Shown here piece after piece: positions 45,243-58,100 of a stretch of 64,000 nucleotides of DNA; position 1 is the first letter of the stretch; each line of letters opens with the position of its first letter. Made by a program: the position numbers and the translations under genes. The DNA comes from Nematopogon swammerdamellus (lineage: Eukaryota > Arthropoda > Insecta > Lepidoptera > Adelidae), in assembly GCA_946902875.1 (NCBI GenBank), contig OX336349.1, positions 11,431,891 to 11,495,890 of the forward strand. The letters run 5' to 3'. The notes beneath the pieces are model-generated. The model was not told where the DNA came from, did no database searches, and was given only the letters and a program-made list of their open reading frames with translations.

Positions 45243-45591
45243 GTGAGTTGACGCTGCTGCATGTACCACGCCGCGCCGCGCGTGTGCAGGCGACAACCGC
45301 CTCCGATCGGAAGCGAGCTATGTTAATACAACGTTTCGCAACATTACCGCCTCCGCCACGTCTGGCATAACCTAAGGCTAATATTATTACTATGGACACC
45401 GAGACCCTTTTAGTGGGCAGCATTTACGATTTTAACGTGAAATCATGAAACGTTAGGACATATACAGTTACAGGTCACTTGACGTCAACTTTTAAACTTT
45501 TAAATGTAGATGTGAAAAGAAAAGTAAACGAAAAATAGAAGGAGAGTACCTCCTTCATAATGTTGTAGTAGACTACCCGTAAAGTCCGTTT

Positions 45592-45730
45592 TTAACCCCC
45601 GACCATTGATTTTCAATGCCCCCGACGAATAAAGAGGGGCTTTATAATTTGAACGTGTTTGTGTATATGGGTGTGTCTGTCTGTGGCATCGTAGCTCCCA
45701 AACGAATGGACAGATTTCGATGTTTTTTTT
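45592..45730 (+). repeat. Lepidopteran-type CCCCCGAC short repeat
   Basis: Reads CCCCCGACGAATAAAGAGGGG, then GTGTGTCTGTCTGTGGCATC and GTAGCTCCCAAACG. I know this order of blocks from a widespread lepidopteran repeat; the identification is from memory of the pattern, not from a search. Confidence 0.45.
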
Positions 45731-47148
45731 ATAGGATATGAACAGGTTTAATCGGGATGGCTGTTATTAATCAAACAGATAAATAACTAACTACCAATGA
45801 CAGAGAGGTAGCTAAGACATTTGACAGGAGCTACTTTCAAATAATGGTGCCACCACATGCTAGAGTTATGCATGCTAGCTCGATTAATTTGTATCGAAAA
45901 TGTTTGATTATGCTTTGTATAGCTGTTTATATGATAAATTAACAAAATTAGAAATATTGCTTTTTTATTACCATACATACTTAACATAAAGCTGTATTTA
46001 CGCTATTTTAGTAGGTATGTAGTCTTCTTCGTGTTGCTAACATTCACTTGTATGTGAATGGTTTATAAGTGAATGGTTGCTAACGCTACATGAAGCGGCG
46101 GCGGCGCGGCGGGGCGGGTGGAAGGGTCGAAATGTTTGCTTGGTCTCTGGTTAGTTAGACGCACATAAAACTATCTGCCATTTTCTCTTCAGCAGACCTG
46201 GCAGTCAGTAGACGGTCGGTGGCTTTATAAACACATAAAGAATCCTCAGCACTGTCCATTCCACCTTCAAGCCGCCATGGCTGAACGAATTCGTTGTGTA
46301 ATCGGCTATGGTTATGAAATTCTCTACACCTGGTTAGTCATCCTTGGGTCCAATTCAATCATCCGTAGGCACCGGTTTAGATGAAAACTAGCTCTTTTTT
46401 TTAGCTAACTAGCTGTCTAATCTTTGTGTAGAGTTTTAAGGGTTCCGTACCATAATTATAAAAAGGAACCTTCATTGTGAGACTCCGATATCTGTCTGAA
46501 TGTTACAGGCCCTTGACTTTTGAACGGTAAGATCTAGAAAATGCAAGGGCTAATTTATGGTCAATTAAGATAACCTTAAGTTTGTAGCCTTGGGTCTAAA
46601 GTTTAAATTAAATATTTTTTAACATTTATTATAGACCTTGGGCAATTGGGTAATGGGTAAAAGTGTTTTCCGCATGAATTTCGAATGTTTCTACAAAAAA
46701 GTGCTGAAAGTATATCCCCCTTTTCCCGTCTTCGAAATATGAATATACGAGTATACAGATTGTTCGGCACATCGACCGAATGTTTTTTTTTTTGTAGGTA
46801 ATGACCCCATCATTTGCAAGGTTTTGACCCATGATACCTTTTGTCAGGTGTCACGTGGTGTCGAGATACGATTTTTTTTCTTTATTTTTGAAAATAACCA
46901 AAATCTCAGCTTTAATCACTTTTTTTTTTGTTAATGATTGTATGAGCACGAAATATAATTAATTGGATTTTAGAACATACCCTTGTTCTAGGAAAAAAAT
47001 ATTATTTGATAAAGTTAATACCTATCAAACATAAACCTATACACTCGAATGTAAGGCTCAGGTGAGATATAGATTGAAGGCATGTAGCGAACGGGGCTAG
47101 AATATCCATGATGCTTTAAAAAAATGCCTTTTTAAAATAATGTTATAA
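45731..47148. other. No gene seen
   Basis: Contains a GCGGCGG islet at 46096-46120 and a GGGTTCCGTACC-type repeat fragment at 46438-46500. No coding exon is supported. Confidence 0.4.
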
Positions 47149-47349
47149 TTTTTTTTTTTTATGGAAACTGACACGGTTGGCTACATCACCTACAACATCC
47201 GTGATGTCAGCCCATAACACCGGGTGAACTTGGTGCCACATCAGTGCTTGTGCTTCCCTTCGGTCGTGCCGGCTACACTGAACTGGACGGAAAACACAAA
47301 CTATTTACATAGCCGTTTCGACCGACCTTTCATTCAGTGCGGTGGTGCT
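47149..47349 (-). mobile_element. SINE family A, body and tail
   Basis: The plus strand opens with T12 (47149-47160) then ATGGAAACTGACACGG, the antisense of the family tail, and ends at CATTCAGTGCGGTGGTGC. All blocks are close to the copy at 7968. TGCTTTAAAAA occurs near both sides (about 47112 and 47347), a possible duplication with extra bases after the A run. Confidence 0.8.
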
Positions 47350-48258
47350 TTAAAAAGATATTCTGTTTATTGTTTCTAAATTGAGGAAAATTTAGTATAA
47401 TTTGCAGAACCATTCGCAGAAGCCAACATTTGTCTGCAACCAGACACTAAGCTAACGACTTAACCCATCGACGACGCACGAGTGCGATGGCCGAGCGCAC
47501 AATATTGTTGCGTCAGTGCTTGTGTGGATGGGAAACTGCGCGTTTTCTAACTCACCTGATGTTTTTCCTCCTCGTCAATGTAGGTAGATAACTGTGAGAG
47601 TTTTTCTTTTGTCGGTATACGCTTTTGTGCTATACTTTCCAACAGTGCGCTCGTTACAATGTTTCTCATTTGCTGGCTATGAAAAGTAATGGAGTTATAA
47701 TATTATGTGCGTATGTAACTCTAGACTAGAGTAACGGAAATTAGATGGTAGATTGGTTTGAGACGAGATCTTCATTATCTGACTGAAATTTGTATATATT
47801 ACTTGTGTTTTCTCTCTTCACAACTATAGTCATATTTTCGCCCATAGCTGAATAATCCAGCCCATTTTCAATAACTGACAATTGCTCGCATTCTTATTCT
47901 TCGCTTACTTGGAACATTTACGTATATAATATTATCTACTTTAAATATATTTCAAGGAGGGTTTATTGTTATATTGCGATTTTATAGATCTTTAAAACTC
48001 TTACCAAGAAGTCCTAAGGCTGGAGAAAACTTCTCCCGCATATATAGTTAGTAGCAGTTCATTATCTATGGGAATTACGTAAGTTAGTTGGCTGCCGAGC
48101 TCCTAGGTCCCGAGAACACCGTTATGTGTTGACTCTACAGATTGTTTCGTCAAAACGTCCGCCACTTACCTCCGCCTGCGCTATCACTATCATTTTAAAC
48201 TCCTCCTTGCGCACCTTCTAGCTTATCGCGGCATGCCCTTGCATAAATCTTATTGTCC
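47350..48258. other. No gene seen
   Basis: Unassigned DNA between two minus-strand SINE copies. Confidence 0.4.
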
Positions 48259-48470
48259 TTTTTCTCTGAAACCTGACATGGTTGGCTACATCGCCCGTGA
48301 TGTCAGTCCATTACATCGTGTTCGGAAATTAGTGCCATCAAGTCCTTCCCTTTGGTTGTGTCGACCATATTGAACTGACCGCAACACAGGGATGTTTTTT
48401 TTATGACAGATTATACGGACCTTAATTCAGTGCGGTGGTATCAAACCGAACGGATTTAACCTTACCACCA
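48259..48470 (-). mobile_element. SINE family A, diverged body and tail
   Basis: Antisense blocks CCTGACATGGTTGGCTAC, CGTGATGTCAGTCC, CATTCAGTGCGGTGGTATC-like and GGATTTAACC remain in order, with many substitutions. It looks older than the other copies. Confidence 0.65.
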
Positions 48471-51400
48471 CACACACGGCAAGGAAGGAATATAACGCCT
48501 AGTAAGGTAAAAGAGACAGCTCAATGTTTGAGTAAGGGTCTGCCAATTTAACGTAGATGTGCCCCTGTACATTATCTCTGTTATCTCATGGAAGTACGAG
48601 CTAGTCGGATGTCTGATTGAGGGGTAGAGTGTGCGCAGGCGCCGGGGGGCGTGGCCTGCGCAAATTAAACTTCCTAGAAGACGGAGCCTGTAACGGTTGC
48701 GCCAACTCACGTGATTGCTTCCATCCATTACTTCCGCCTCGACGATACTCGCTTCTCCCGCGGGACGCTCTTTCAAAGCTTTCGTTCTGCTGAGAAAATC
48801 AGTTAATTTTTATATAACTAAAGTGTATGAGCGATAATAATCTCCTAGACTAGATGTTGGTTCACGTATCTAAGAACATACGAGCACGAATCGAAATAGT
48901 GTGAACTAAAAGTGATCCTAATCTATTTATGATATAATCTAAGATTATAAATTTAAATAAAAATCACTTTTTTTACAATTATCACTTTTTCTTTACGTAA
49001 CTAAAGACAACTAAAATACTAAAGTTTACGGAGATAATTAATATTTGTAACAAACTGAAAGGAGAGACTTATTCAGATGCAACAAAGTATATTAGTTTTC
49101 AGTGAATTCGAATTATCGCCATGCAGTGGAAAGCTAACACCGATTGAGACGGACTGAACAGGTGTAGTGTGTAGGCGTTTGCTCCGCAGCCCAGCACTGT
49201 ACATCAGGTCACAGGGCGCAGGTTGCAGTGCTATTCTGCAATGGCTTGCTTCAGAGCCGCCGCGCCGTGCACAGCAGCGGAGGAATATCGCAAGAGGCGC
49301 CTCATTACAAGAATTGCCTTCGTGAGTGTGCGAACTACCAGCAAACAATTCCGTGCAGACAAACCCATTTCATTTCCATTGATGAAAAAGGTCACATCGG
49401 TCGGAATGATGTTCAAAATATCATTTGAAAATATATTTACGCTGGGTGATTTAACAATGAGTACCAAAAAGATTCTCAAGCTCACATGAACAACTTTGGC
49501 CTTTGTATTCTTTTTTTAAAGTCTAAAAATAAATTATCCTCATAGATTTGTCCAATTTACCGTCACAAAAATGTATGACGATCATGAATAGAATCACCCA
49601 TAGACAAGACAGCATCGTTGTCATAGCGTGTTATCAGAGTTGAAAAATTATTAAACATAAAAAATGTTGTTCCAATCTTTTCAGACGCGCGCAGCCACCC
49701 ACCGCGCAGTATAATCTGACTGTGTGGCAATCGTATCTCGACTTTTTGTATCCAACTGTACTGGCATGCATCGGTAACACGTTTTTGGCTCAACTTTGAC
49801 ATCGTGCCCATTATCCGGTGCATACACTCAAACAAGCTACGTCGAGTCTTGCAACCGAAATGCGTTAATTCGTGTATTCATAATAGTTGAAGGCATTGGA
49901 CGTTTTGACCTGGCCATGCGCAATGTTTAGGAATGACAGATGGAAATGGAAGTGCACTCGCGCTAATATGAATACCGGCAAAGGTTATTGTATTATGTTG
50001 TATTGTATTCCGTATTTGGTCGCGAGTGTGGCAAGTGCTCGCCTTACTCGTCGAGTTGAACTATTACCTCGGCTCGGCGGCATTGCCGGCCGCGAGATGT
50101 GCAGCGTCTGTGTTTATTGTACTTACTGTGTATACTTACGAGTTTTTATTTTGATGAAAATATCTTATGTTTGAAGTTATTTCTGTTCCTGGTTTACCCC
50201 TAGCTGGTTTACCTAAATAAATATTACCTTTCTTTTCAAAGTTAAAGAAACACACAACGAAAGAATTGACGATTTAAGTAATCAATCACCCAGTGTAATT
50301 AGATTCTTATAATTCAGTTACAAAAGTCATCAACTCATTGACCAACTACACACATAACTAAAGCCAGATGTGAATACCAAAACATTAGTGATGTGCCTGT
50401 GAAAATAATCCCAATCGATAATGTTTTCCTAAAATGTTCCGTGTTATTTGAATGTATGTGAAAGATTAATGACATATAAAGCATGCGACTTTTATATTGA
50501 GAATCTGAAGATTCCAATGATCTGAAAATCTTTCATACATAATTTCTAAGCTTTACCTAATTGAGTGCAAAGTGCAGGTTAACCGCATTATTAAGCATAA
50601 AAACATCACAGATTAAATAAAACTGTGTAAACTTGATACAATTAATCCCAGGATCATCGGTACATCACTAGCTGCAGGGTCGAGTGAAAGGCTCGGTGCA
50701 TTCCCACACGAGGTGCGGCGTGCACCGCACCGCCTGCAGCCTGCAGTGCGCTTCATCATCACCGCCTCAACTGTAGATAGCCTTGTAGAACCTTATCACA
50801 CTATCGCCCGGTTCTATATTATTGTTTGTACTGTTATCCGTACCTACGGGGGTAGTTGAGACATTTTTTTTTATTAAAATTTTAAAATGCATACCTCAAC
50901 CTTCTTTGCTATACTTCTTTCTCTTAACACTGAACTGCCAATCGTCGCTAAGTAATTACAAAAAGATGATTCTATAGAGATAGTATAACAATGTATAAGG
51001 TGACGGTAGCTCGGTGCGGCTCTCGAGTAAGAGTTCACTTCCGCGGCGTTACGTAAATATTAATCGTTAGACAATTATTATTATTATGGTTTTAGGTTTT
51101 CGCCTTTCGACAATGCAGAAAATGTGTGCGGAGGTGTATACTTAACGTATGGTTATTAAGTTAATACAGCTACATTCAGTAGCTATTGGTGGCTTCCTAA
51201 TAAAATAAAAAATAAAATAGTTACGCAATGAAACTTTGAAATAGTTGATGCATAATAATACACTCAAGTTTCTTAACTTGGTCGAGAGATGGCCCTACCT
51301 AAGTAGGTATATCAAATACATTTTTTTATATAGAAAGAGCGACATGTGGTGTCGAGCCAAAAGGTGTCTAACGACGCCTATGGACTTTCGGTCGTACGCG

Positions 51401-51859
51401 GGGGTTGCGGTTTCAAAAGCAGACAGCTTTGGAACCTCAAGTTTGTGAAAAAAAATTTTAACTTAAAAATGTCTGAATTGACTGTTACATTACATCAAAC
51501 ATTTTGCCTTGTAAAAACGATAGAATTTTCCACATTAGTGGATTCACCATTCACCTAAGTGTCGTCGGCGACACGCAGGCGTGTTGTCGTCGCGTTCTGT
51601 GGCCGCGTCCGTGTAATTTTCTGTACCGTAGCGGCGGCGGCGGCGCGGCGCCGCGCGCGGCGGCCGCGGCGGCACCGGGAAGCGAATTATGCAGATGGTA
51701 TAACGTTTGTTCAGCCGACTTACCCGCGTAATGCACTGCAGTTGCAGTGCGCGCATTCTCTTCTGCTCGCCCACACAGTGCGTGCGCGCATCGGGTACCT
51801 ATTACGAAAGTTCAAACGCATGTAGACCTCGATCGTATATGTAGGTAGGCCTAAATAAA
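48471..51859. other. No gene seen
   Basis: No supported exon. A stretch at 49560-49870 has less AT-rich, repeat-like composition and an ORF on the minus strand but no recognisable ends. A GGCGGCGGC islet lies at 51630-51675. Confidence 0.4.
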
Positions 51860-52140
51860 AAAACACGGCCAGCGAGTCGGACTCGCGCACCAAGGTTTCC
51901 GCACGACAAAAATAAAAACGTCGAAAAAAAAATTGTATGGGTACCTTAATTTTCCTTTATTTTCACTTCCCTTAATTTTTCACTTTTTCTATTTTTTATT
52001 ATTTGTTATATCCGCCATAATAACACATTCTGTGAAAACCCGGCTAGCTATTGCGGTTCCAAAGATATAGCATCTGACAGACCGCGGCGTAGTAGGCTTA
52101 GTAATAGGCTTCCGTACGAGCTAGATACGGAAACCTAAAA
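51860..52140 (+). repeat. Lepidopteran-type GGCCAGCGAGTCGGACTCGC repeat
   Basis: Starts GGCCAGCGAGTCGGACTCGC, continues with GGTTTCCGCACG and TTGTATGGGTACC, and ends GATACGGAAACCTAAAAAG. This block order matches a very common lepidopteran short repeat with GGGTTCCGTA...GTACGGAACCC ends. GCGAGTCGGACTCGC is itself a short palindrome. Confidence 0.55.
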
Positions 52141-53078
52141 AGACTGGGCTGTGGCTGTCTGTGTTAGTAACAGGCCGCCATTACATCTAATATAGAATAC
52201 CCCACCCAAGCCAAGACGATCCTGTGAGCTGTCAAAACAAATGAAAATCAAAAGATATTTCACGTGTTCGATTACCACATCCTTGCAAAAAGTACCCAAA
52301 TAATATTCTCCTGATGAAACTCTTGAACATAAAAATGTATTGCTGTAAATTTGACATTGTTATTTTCTAAGGTCCTGGAGAAATTAAACAAGTGTGCCAT
52401 GTGTGTAAGTATGTGTGACAATGTACGTTTCCATTTTGGTTAACTTTTTATTAATTCTGAAAATACGAGCTCGACGACTGAAGAAAAACGACTGAATTCT
52501 CATCTGATATCGGTACGTGTTACGTTCTAATCTCGCGATTATTAGTCTGTAATATACAATTTGCAAATGACATCTCTGTAATAAAAACTGTACATGTACA
52601 TATTAGCATAATTTACAATTACCTAGGTAGGTACCGAATTATTGCATCAAATTGTTAAATACATAATATTATGTAGGTACCTTTTTGTGAACACGTTATC
52701 CAACTAAAGTAATTTCACACATGCAACCCAATTATTACAGAACGTTAGATCAATCATTGTATTGCTTTCCAACACGTTGCCTCACTCGATCATTCGCTTC
52801 GTACATGTCGTTTTTATTAGCACCTCTACTTACGTACGCTATTCATAAAAGTGCAATACGTATGCATATTTTTCTGTGTTCGCTGTAGTATTGTGCTGAT
52901 AAATGAAATATATTTGTTTTATTAACACTGGAAAATAACGTGACCTCGTACCAAATAGGAGGACTTTAGGCCTTTAGCTATATACAGCTGTGACAGACAC
53001 ACGGAAACCTGACCGATTTTATATGCCAAAAATGCATTAAAAGCATATTCACAAAAATGTTTATTTAAAGTGCATGTG
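52141..53078. other. No gene seen
   Basis: AT-rich DNA without supported features. Confidence 0.45.
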
Positions 53079-53250
53079 TCTACTATATAAAAATGTAATT
53101 TGTTCGTTCGTTCGTTCGTCTTCTATGCGTTCGTAAACCATTTATCCGATTACGATGAAACTTTGGTGGGTTGTTGTGGGCGCGCGCGCCCAAGGTTTCT
53201 GACAAAAATTAAATGTTTTTCACGCGATCAGAGCCGCGGGAAAAAGCTAG
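53079..53250 (+). mobile_element. Short Helitron-like element
   Basis: Starts TCTACTATATAAAAATG and ends CAGAGCCGCGGGAAAAAGCTAG followed by T. The TC start, CTAG end and T flank are Helitron-like. Only 172 bp, with a (GTTC) run near 53101-53118 and GGCGCGCGCGCC in the middle. Confidence 0.6.
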
Positions 53251-53339
53251 TCAGTAATAAAATGTTTTATTCACATACATACTAATTTTATACGACCGCT
53301 CAGAAGACCGTCATTTGTTTGTGCATGACTGAAATGATC

Positions 53340-53502
53340 AATCGAGACCAGGGTTACCAACTCTCGGGTAGGGGAATCCGGGAGGGGGTTTAGTTGAGCT
53401 ATCTCTTCTATTCATCATTCCGGGAGATGGAGGATTATTTAAAGATGGAGTGTGAATCCGGGTGTCTCCAGGAATTTGCAGGTTGGCAACCCTAATCGAG
53501 AC
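53340..53502. mobile_element. hAT-like MITE with 8-9-bp duplication
   Basis: The element 53349-53494 begins CAGGGTTACCAACT and ends AGGTTGGCAACCCTA, giving terminal inverted repeats of about 12 bp. AATCGAGAC stands on both sides, at 53340-53348 and 53494-53502; an 8-bp duplication ATCGAGAC fits a hAT element best. No ORF. Confidence 0.8.
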
Positions 53503-54657
53503 ACGTGTAACGAGACAATAAAATAACAGTATGGTTTTGTCTCATGCATTTTAATGGTTGGTTCCAAGAAAGAGCCAAAAAATACAACAAGAGTGCCTCA
53601 TGGCCTCATCTAGGTCCGTTATGAGAATTGGAAAGTGAAATTAGCATTATCGTATTATGTATGAAAGATATTATCGACCATGCTCTTTCCTCGCATTCTC
53701 TTTCGAGAACTTCGAGGCGTGGTGTACGAGCGAGTGAGTGAGTAGATAGGTACGCACTGCGACTTTGAGTACTTAGTGGATGTCACTGCTATTGTTGAGA
53801 GTGAATGCGATAGTATAATGCGAGATAATGATGATAGTGTAGGTACTGGATAGGAGGATCGAATCGAGTTGTGACATCTATCGATCAATGCGCATTGAAG
53901 CCAGCGCTCGCTGCGCCGCGGATCAACGATCTATTGTTTGGGAGCGATCCGGCCGGACGGGTACCACATGTGAAAGTGGACTAGAAAAGCTCGTCAACCG
54001 ATATATTACGTGGCGCGTTTATCTGTGTGCGTGCTTGGGTGTGCAGACAAACAAGGAAATATACCAACAACTCTTTATTTGGGTACTCTCATTTTGGATT
54101 GTATAATATGATATGTTATAGTGTATAACACAAAAAATGCCGCCAATGTAATTAAGAATTATTATCCTACGAATACAATATTTATTCAAGGTTATTATCG
54201 TATATTTATTAATTTCGTAATTCGTAAATAATAAAATTAAATAATGTACAAATAAATGCGACTGTTCTAAAAAATATGCCCAAACAATTCAGATGTTTTC
54301 CGCCCTTTTTCGATTCCCGGCACCCGGGAATGATAAATTCGGGTTGCTGAATAAGTATACTATAATAAGTTGTAAACTGTAGATATGTGCACATATCTAT
54401 AGTATACCTAGTAAGTAAGTAGATGCGTGCCGCCCTGCCGATGACAAGGACAGCATCATCGCCCCGGCGGCAGTCGCCAGGGACGATGTCGAGCTGCGAG
54501 GCGCTTCCACCTCGGACATCAGATATAGGTACACTGGCTGTTTTCTTCACAACACAGGTAGCTGCAGCAGTCGAGGGACTGCGGAACGCGGCAGCAGCAG
54601 TAGCAACTTTGATGTCGCTCGTCAATAGCCAGCCGATCACCGCTACCAACCTAACCT
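53503..54657. other. No gene seen
   Basis: Overlapping ORFs at 54209-54659 occur on both strands over a GC-moderate block (54420-54640). The plus-strand one has Ala- and Ser-rich sequence with no known domain. Not called as a gene. Confidence 0.35.
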
Positions 54658-55131
54658 AGGGCGGACAAAGTGGCCACTCTTCGCCGCCAGCCAGCCGGTC
54701 ACGGCGACTGCCCTAGTTTATATGTCAGCCTCGATAGCTCAGTGGTGCAGACAGTCATCTGTCGCTATTGAATGTTAAGCAACGCTGGGTGTGGTCAGTA
54801 CTTGGATGGGTGACCGCTGACCGCTGGAGGCTGACCGAGGTTCCGATTCCTCGTAAAACTGTAGGTCCCTTCCCTCCTAATCTTACTTGGTGGTAGGGTT
54901 TAATCCGCCCGGGTTGGTACCACCGCACTGAATGAAACGTCGGTCAAAACGGCTATGTAAATAGTTTGTGTTTTCCGACCAGTTCAGTGTAGCCGGCACG
55001 ATCAAAGGGGGAAGCACTGACATGGCACCTAGTTCACCCGGTGTTATGGGCTGACATCACGGACGTTGCAGTTGATGTAGCCAACCGTGTCAGATACCAT
55101 AAAAAAATATATATATAGGGCGGAAAAAGTG
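54658..55131 (+). mobile_element. SINE family A with clear tRNA/5S chimeric head
   Basis: The head holds TAGCTCAGTGG (54735-54745), a tRNA A-box motif, and then a 5S rRNA-like stretch at 54769-54817 that includes GTTAAGCAACGCTGGG and GGTCAGTACTTGGATGGGTG, the intermediate-element and C-box parts of the 5S internal promoter. A body and tail of family A follow, ending in A7 and a short (AT) run. AGGGCGGACAAAGTG at 54658-54672 and AGGGCGGAAAAAGTG at 55117-55131 form a likely 15-bp duplication, which would place the true 5' end at 54673, 55 bp before the tRNA-like motif. Confidence 0.88.
54728..54817 (+). other. tRNA-like plus 5S rRNA-like RNA polymerase III promoter head
   Basis: A type 2 A-box motif is joined to the downstream part of a type 1 (5S) internal promoter. 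The 5S piece corresponds to about nucleotides 55-105 of the 5S molecule as I know it. A full 5S gene is not present, since the A box side and both ends are missing. Whether this hybrid still recruits TFIIIA or TFIIIC cannot be seen from sequence. Confidence 0.75.
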
Positions 55132-58100
55132 ATGCCATACGTCCCGCGGAAGTCGCGTAAAAAATCCCGGTTGAGGTGTGAAAATCTTTCGACTAATAAC
55201 AGTAGATAACAGAAGTGCGCCTGCGTGACCGGCTGACAGCCTGTATAATAGGGCAGGCTGACAGCCCCAAATTGTGGGAAGGACGAATTTTCTGATTCCG
55301 CCAATCGGCGGAATCTCTAGCGGATATCTAGCGGAATTGTATAATTTCTTCTTCTGCGTCCTTGAGATAATCCGAATGATAAGGCAATCTGGCTCTATCA
55401 AAATTGGCTGTGACCTTGCAGCGGCTCAGCATGTACCAGGCAGAGTGCCAGCCGGGCATAATCCTTATCCTAGCACTGTTTTGCAGCTGCGCGATTTAAA
55501 TTATAATTTTAAAGCGAATGAAAGAAAGTAGATATTTTTATTCCCGGGTGGCGGGAAGCTACGACCGTTATTTACCACCAGGAACCGGGAATGTTAATAA
55601 TCTCAAAATTCCCGGTAAATCTGGACCTATTACTAACTTTAATTTTTAAAGCTCATAGACGCTCCTAAAACGAAATTCCTTGGAGTGCAGTTTTGAGATG
55701 CCTTTGGAAATAGTTTTATGTAGCCGCTTCACTTCTATTTGTGCTTGCAGCAGCGCGCGGCGAGAGAAAATCTTGGCAGTGGCCGCACCGCCTCTGCCTG
55801 CAGGTCAATGACTGCACCACAGCATTATTGTGGTGGTTGGTATGTAGATATCCAAATACAAACGTTCAATTAATAGTCTCATGTTTAACATCATTTCACA
55901 TTACTTGATTAGGTAGATATTTTTTTTGGTCTAACTACTGTCCGGACATCATCTTTCCACTTCATGTATGGCACAGTACGGACAGATACAATTATATTGT
56001 GGACTATTTTTATATTATAATGCGTGACATATTTTTCATAGGCCTTTAAATAGGAATTATAGCATTCCACCACACACACAAACACATCTGTTCTATTCTT
56101 ACTCTCGTTCATGGCATTAAGTTCGCCTATTGTAATTAATTTGTATAAATTGGTGTTCAATAAAGAATTTAAGCATGCATACTTAGGAGTGGCGCAGTCT
56201 GCGAGAACCCGCCGAGTAATAGCGAAAAAAGTCTCTATTGATACAGCGGCGGTGCGGCGCGGAGGAGCGGCGGAGGCGGCGGCGCGGCGGCGGAGCGGCG
56301 GCGGCAAAATGTTGCATGCATTCTGCGACAAGTTTACGGTTTACAAAGTGTGTGAAACAGAAAGTTGTCCAGGAACTAATAAGTAAATGCAGCGTTGCGT
56401 TACTTACCTACAACATTTTACGAGCTATAGAGGAAATATTAATACTCGTAAACATAGATTGAATTATTTATTACGATGCATATGTTGTAGGTAACCTATA
56501 ATTTATTTGGCACTCTATCCTATCCACGCCACGGTTCAAACTAAGTATGCAGCAATTTTGTTCGAGGCAATTTCGTTAATTCAATTATATTCTATATTAT
56601 TGGTCCATTTGGTACATCAATACGCTCAGACAAGTCAAATACTGTATAAAAATGTATTCATATTCTATTTCGATCCAAGCAAAAATAGGCCATCGTCTTA
56701 AATACTACAAGTAACATTTAAAATCAAACCTAAAAATAAAATATTTTAATAAAAAATAATAATAAAATGTTAATTAAAATTAATCATGAAGATAATAAAT
56801 ATGGTAATTATAATTAATTCGTCAAACTAAAGTCAATATCAAAATGATAAAATGTTTTATTAAAATAAAAATGTCATACATAACCTAACCTAGCTAGGTA
56901 ACCTAAGTAAAAAAGTCATTAAAGAATTAATTGAACCATACCACAATACATTCATAAGTCACAACAACTCAAGTAAAATTAAAAACTTGATCACAATAAA
57001 CTAAATCATGATTCTTACTGCCAAATTTCTATAACTTTTTATTATCAAATATTTCTTCAGCAAAGTACTTTTCAGAAAGCCGATTTTTTTTAAACTAATA
57101 GGTAGTTGTGCTGTAGCATAAACACAGAGCATAAAGTAGCTGCTAGTCAACAGCGCAACGAACTTGCAATTTGAAATGTATTGATTGATGAGATGAGTAA
57201 AAGGATGCTCATTGAAACTAGTTTTTATAAATTATGTAAGTACTATACTATATTTTTTTAGCAAAGTAGTGTTTTATCCAGATTGCAACATGTGACTGAA
57301 ATGAGATATTTAAATGGAAATGTATTACGAATAAGTTACAAGTGGAGTCAGAGCAGCAGAAGCAAGCGCATCGAATGTGTTAGAGATGGCGGGAGCGAAT
57401 GCGCGGGCGGCGGCGGCGGCGCGGCGGCGGCGCGGCGGCGCGGAGGGCGGGTGCGACAACTGGCTAATTTCACTCTATCTTTAGCTGCGTATCGAGTGAT
57501 TGACCGCAGCAGCGCGCGGCGCGGAGCGAGCGCACGGCGCGCCGCGGCGGCGCACGCACGGCCCTGCCGGCTGAAACTAGAAACTGCGGCAGTGCTATAC
57601 TTACATTTTGATCTGATGCACCGAGAAAACAAACCTGGTGCAGCGCTCGTGCAACACAAACGAGCTCAAGTAGCTGGAACATTTTGTGCAGAACATATTA
57701 ACCGTGTTCTACGGATTCTTCTGTTTTGTTAGGATGTACGTAGGCGCATTTTGCGACACATATTTCCTGTGATATTTACACAGAGCGAGCGCTAATTGGA
57801 AGGGACGTGGACATATTACTTATGTTAAACTATTGAACATTCTTCATCAGCCAAAATTTCATTCTCATTACACCGAATACCTACTTCAACAATAACGTAA
57901 CTTTTTTTCATACGTCATCTTCTCGACTATCGCCACGAAGTAACGAAAGACATGGGAAAAACGTTCATATCTCTCAGATCTGTCCTTTGCCCAATACATT
58001 CGTCACAGAGTTTGAGGACGCCACTTCTTTAACGATTTCTTTGTGTTTGTTTTCTTATCATTGCATTGTTTTAATACTATTGTGTTTCTTGTTGCAGGTA

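Noticed and set aside
54209..54659. Overlapping ORFs on both strands
   Set aside because: No domain, no splice sites and ambiguous strand; may be repeat-derived.
54769..54817. 5S rRNA gene
   Set aside because: Only the downstream part of the internal promoter is present, in a SINE copy; the rest of 5S is missing.
57283..57732. 149-codon plus-strand ORF
   Set aside because: Its middle is a GGC/GCG islet giving Gly/Ala/Arg runs; no recognisable domain or splice support.
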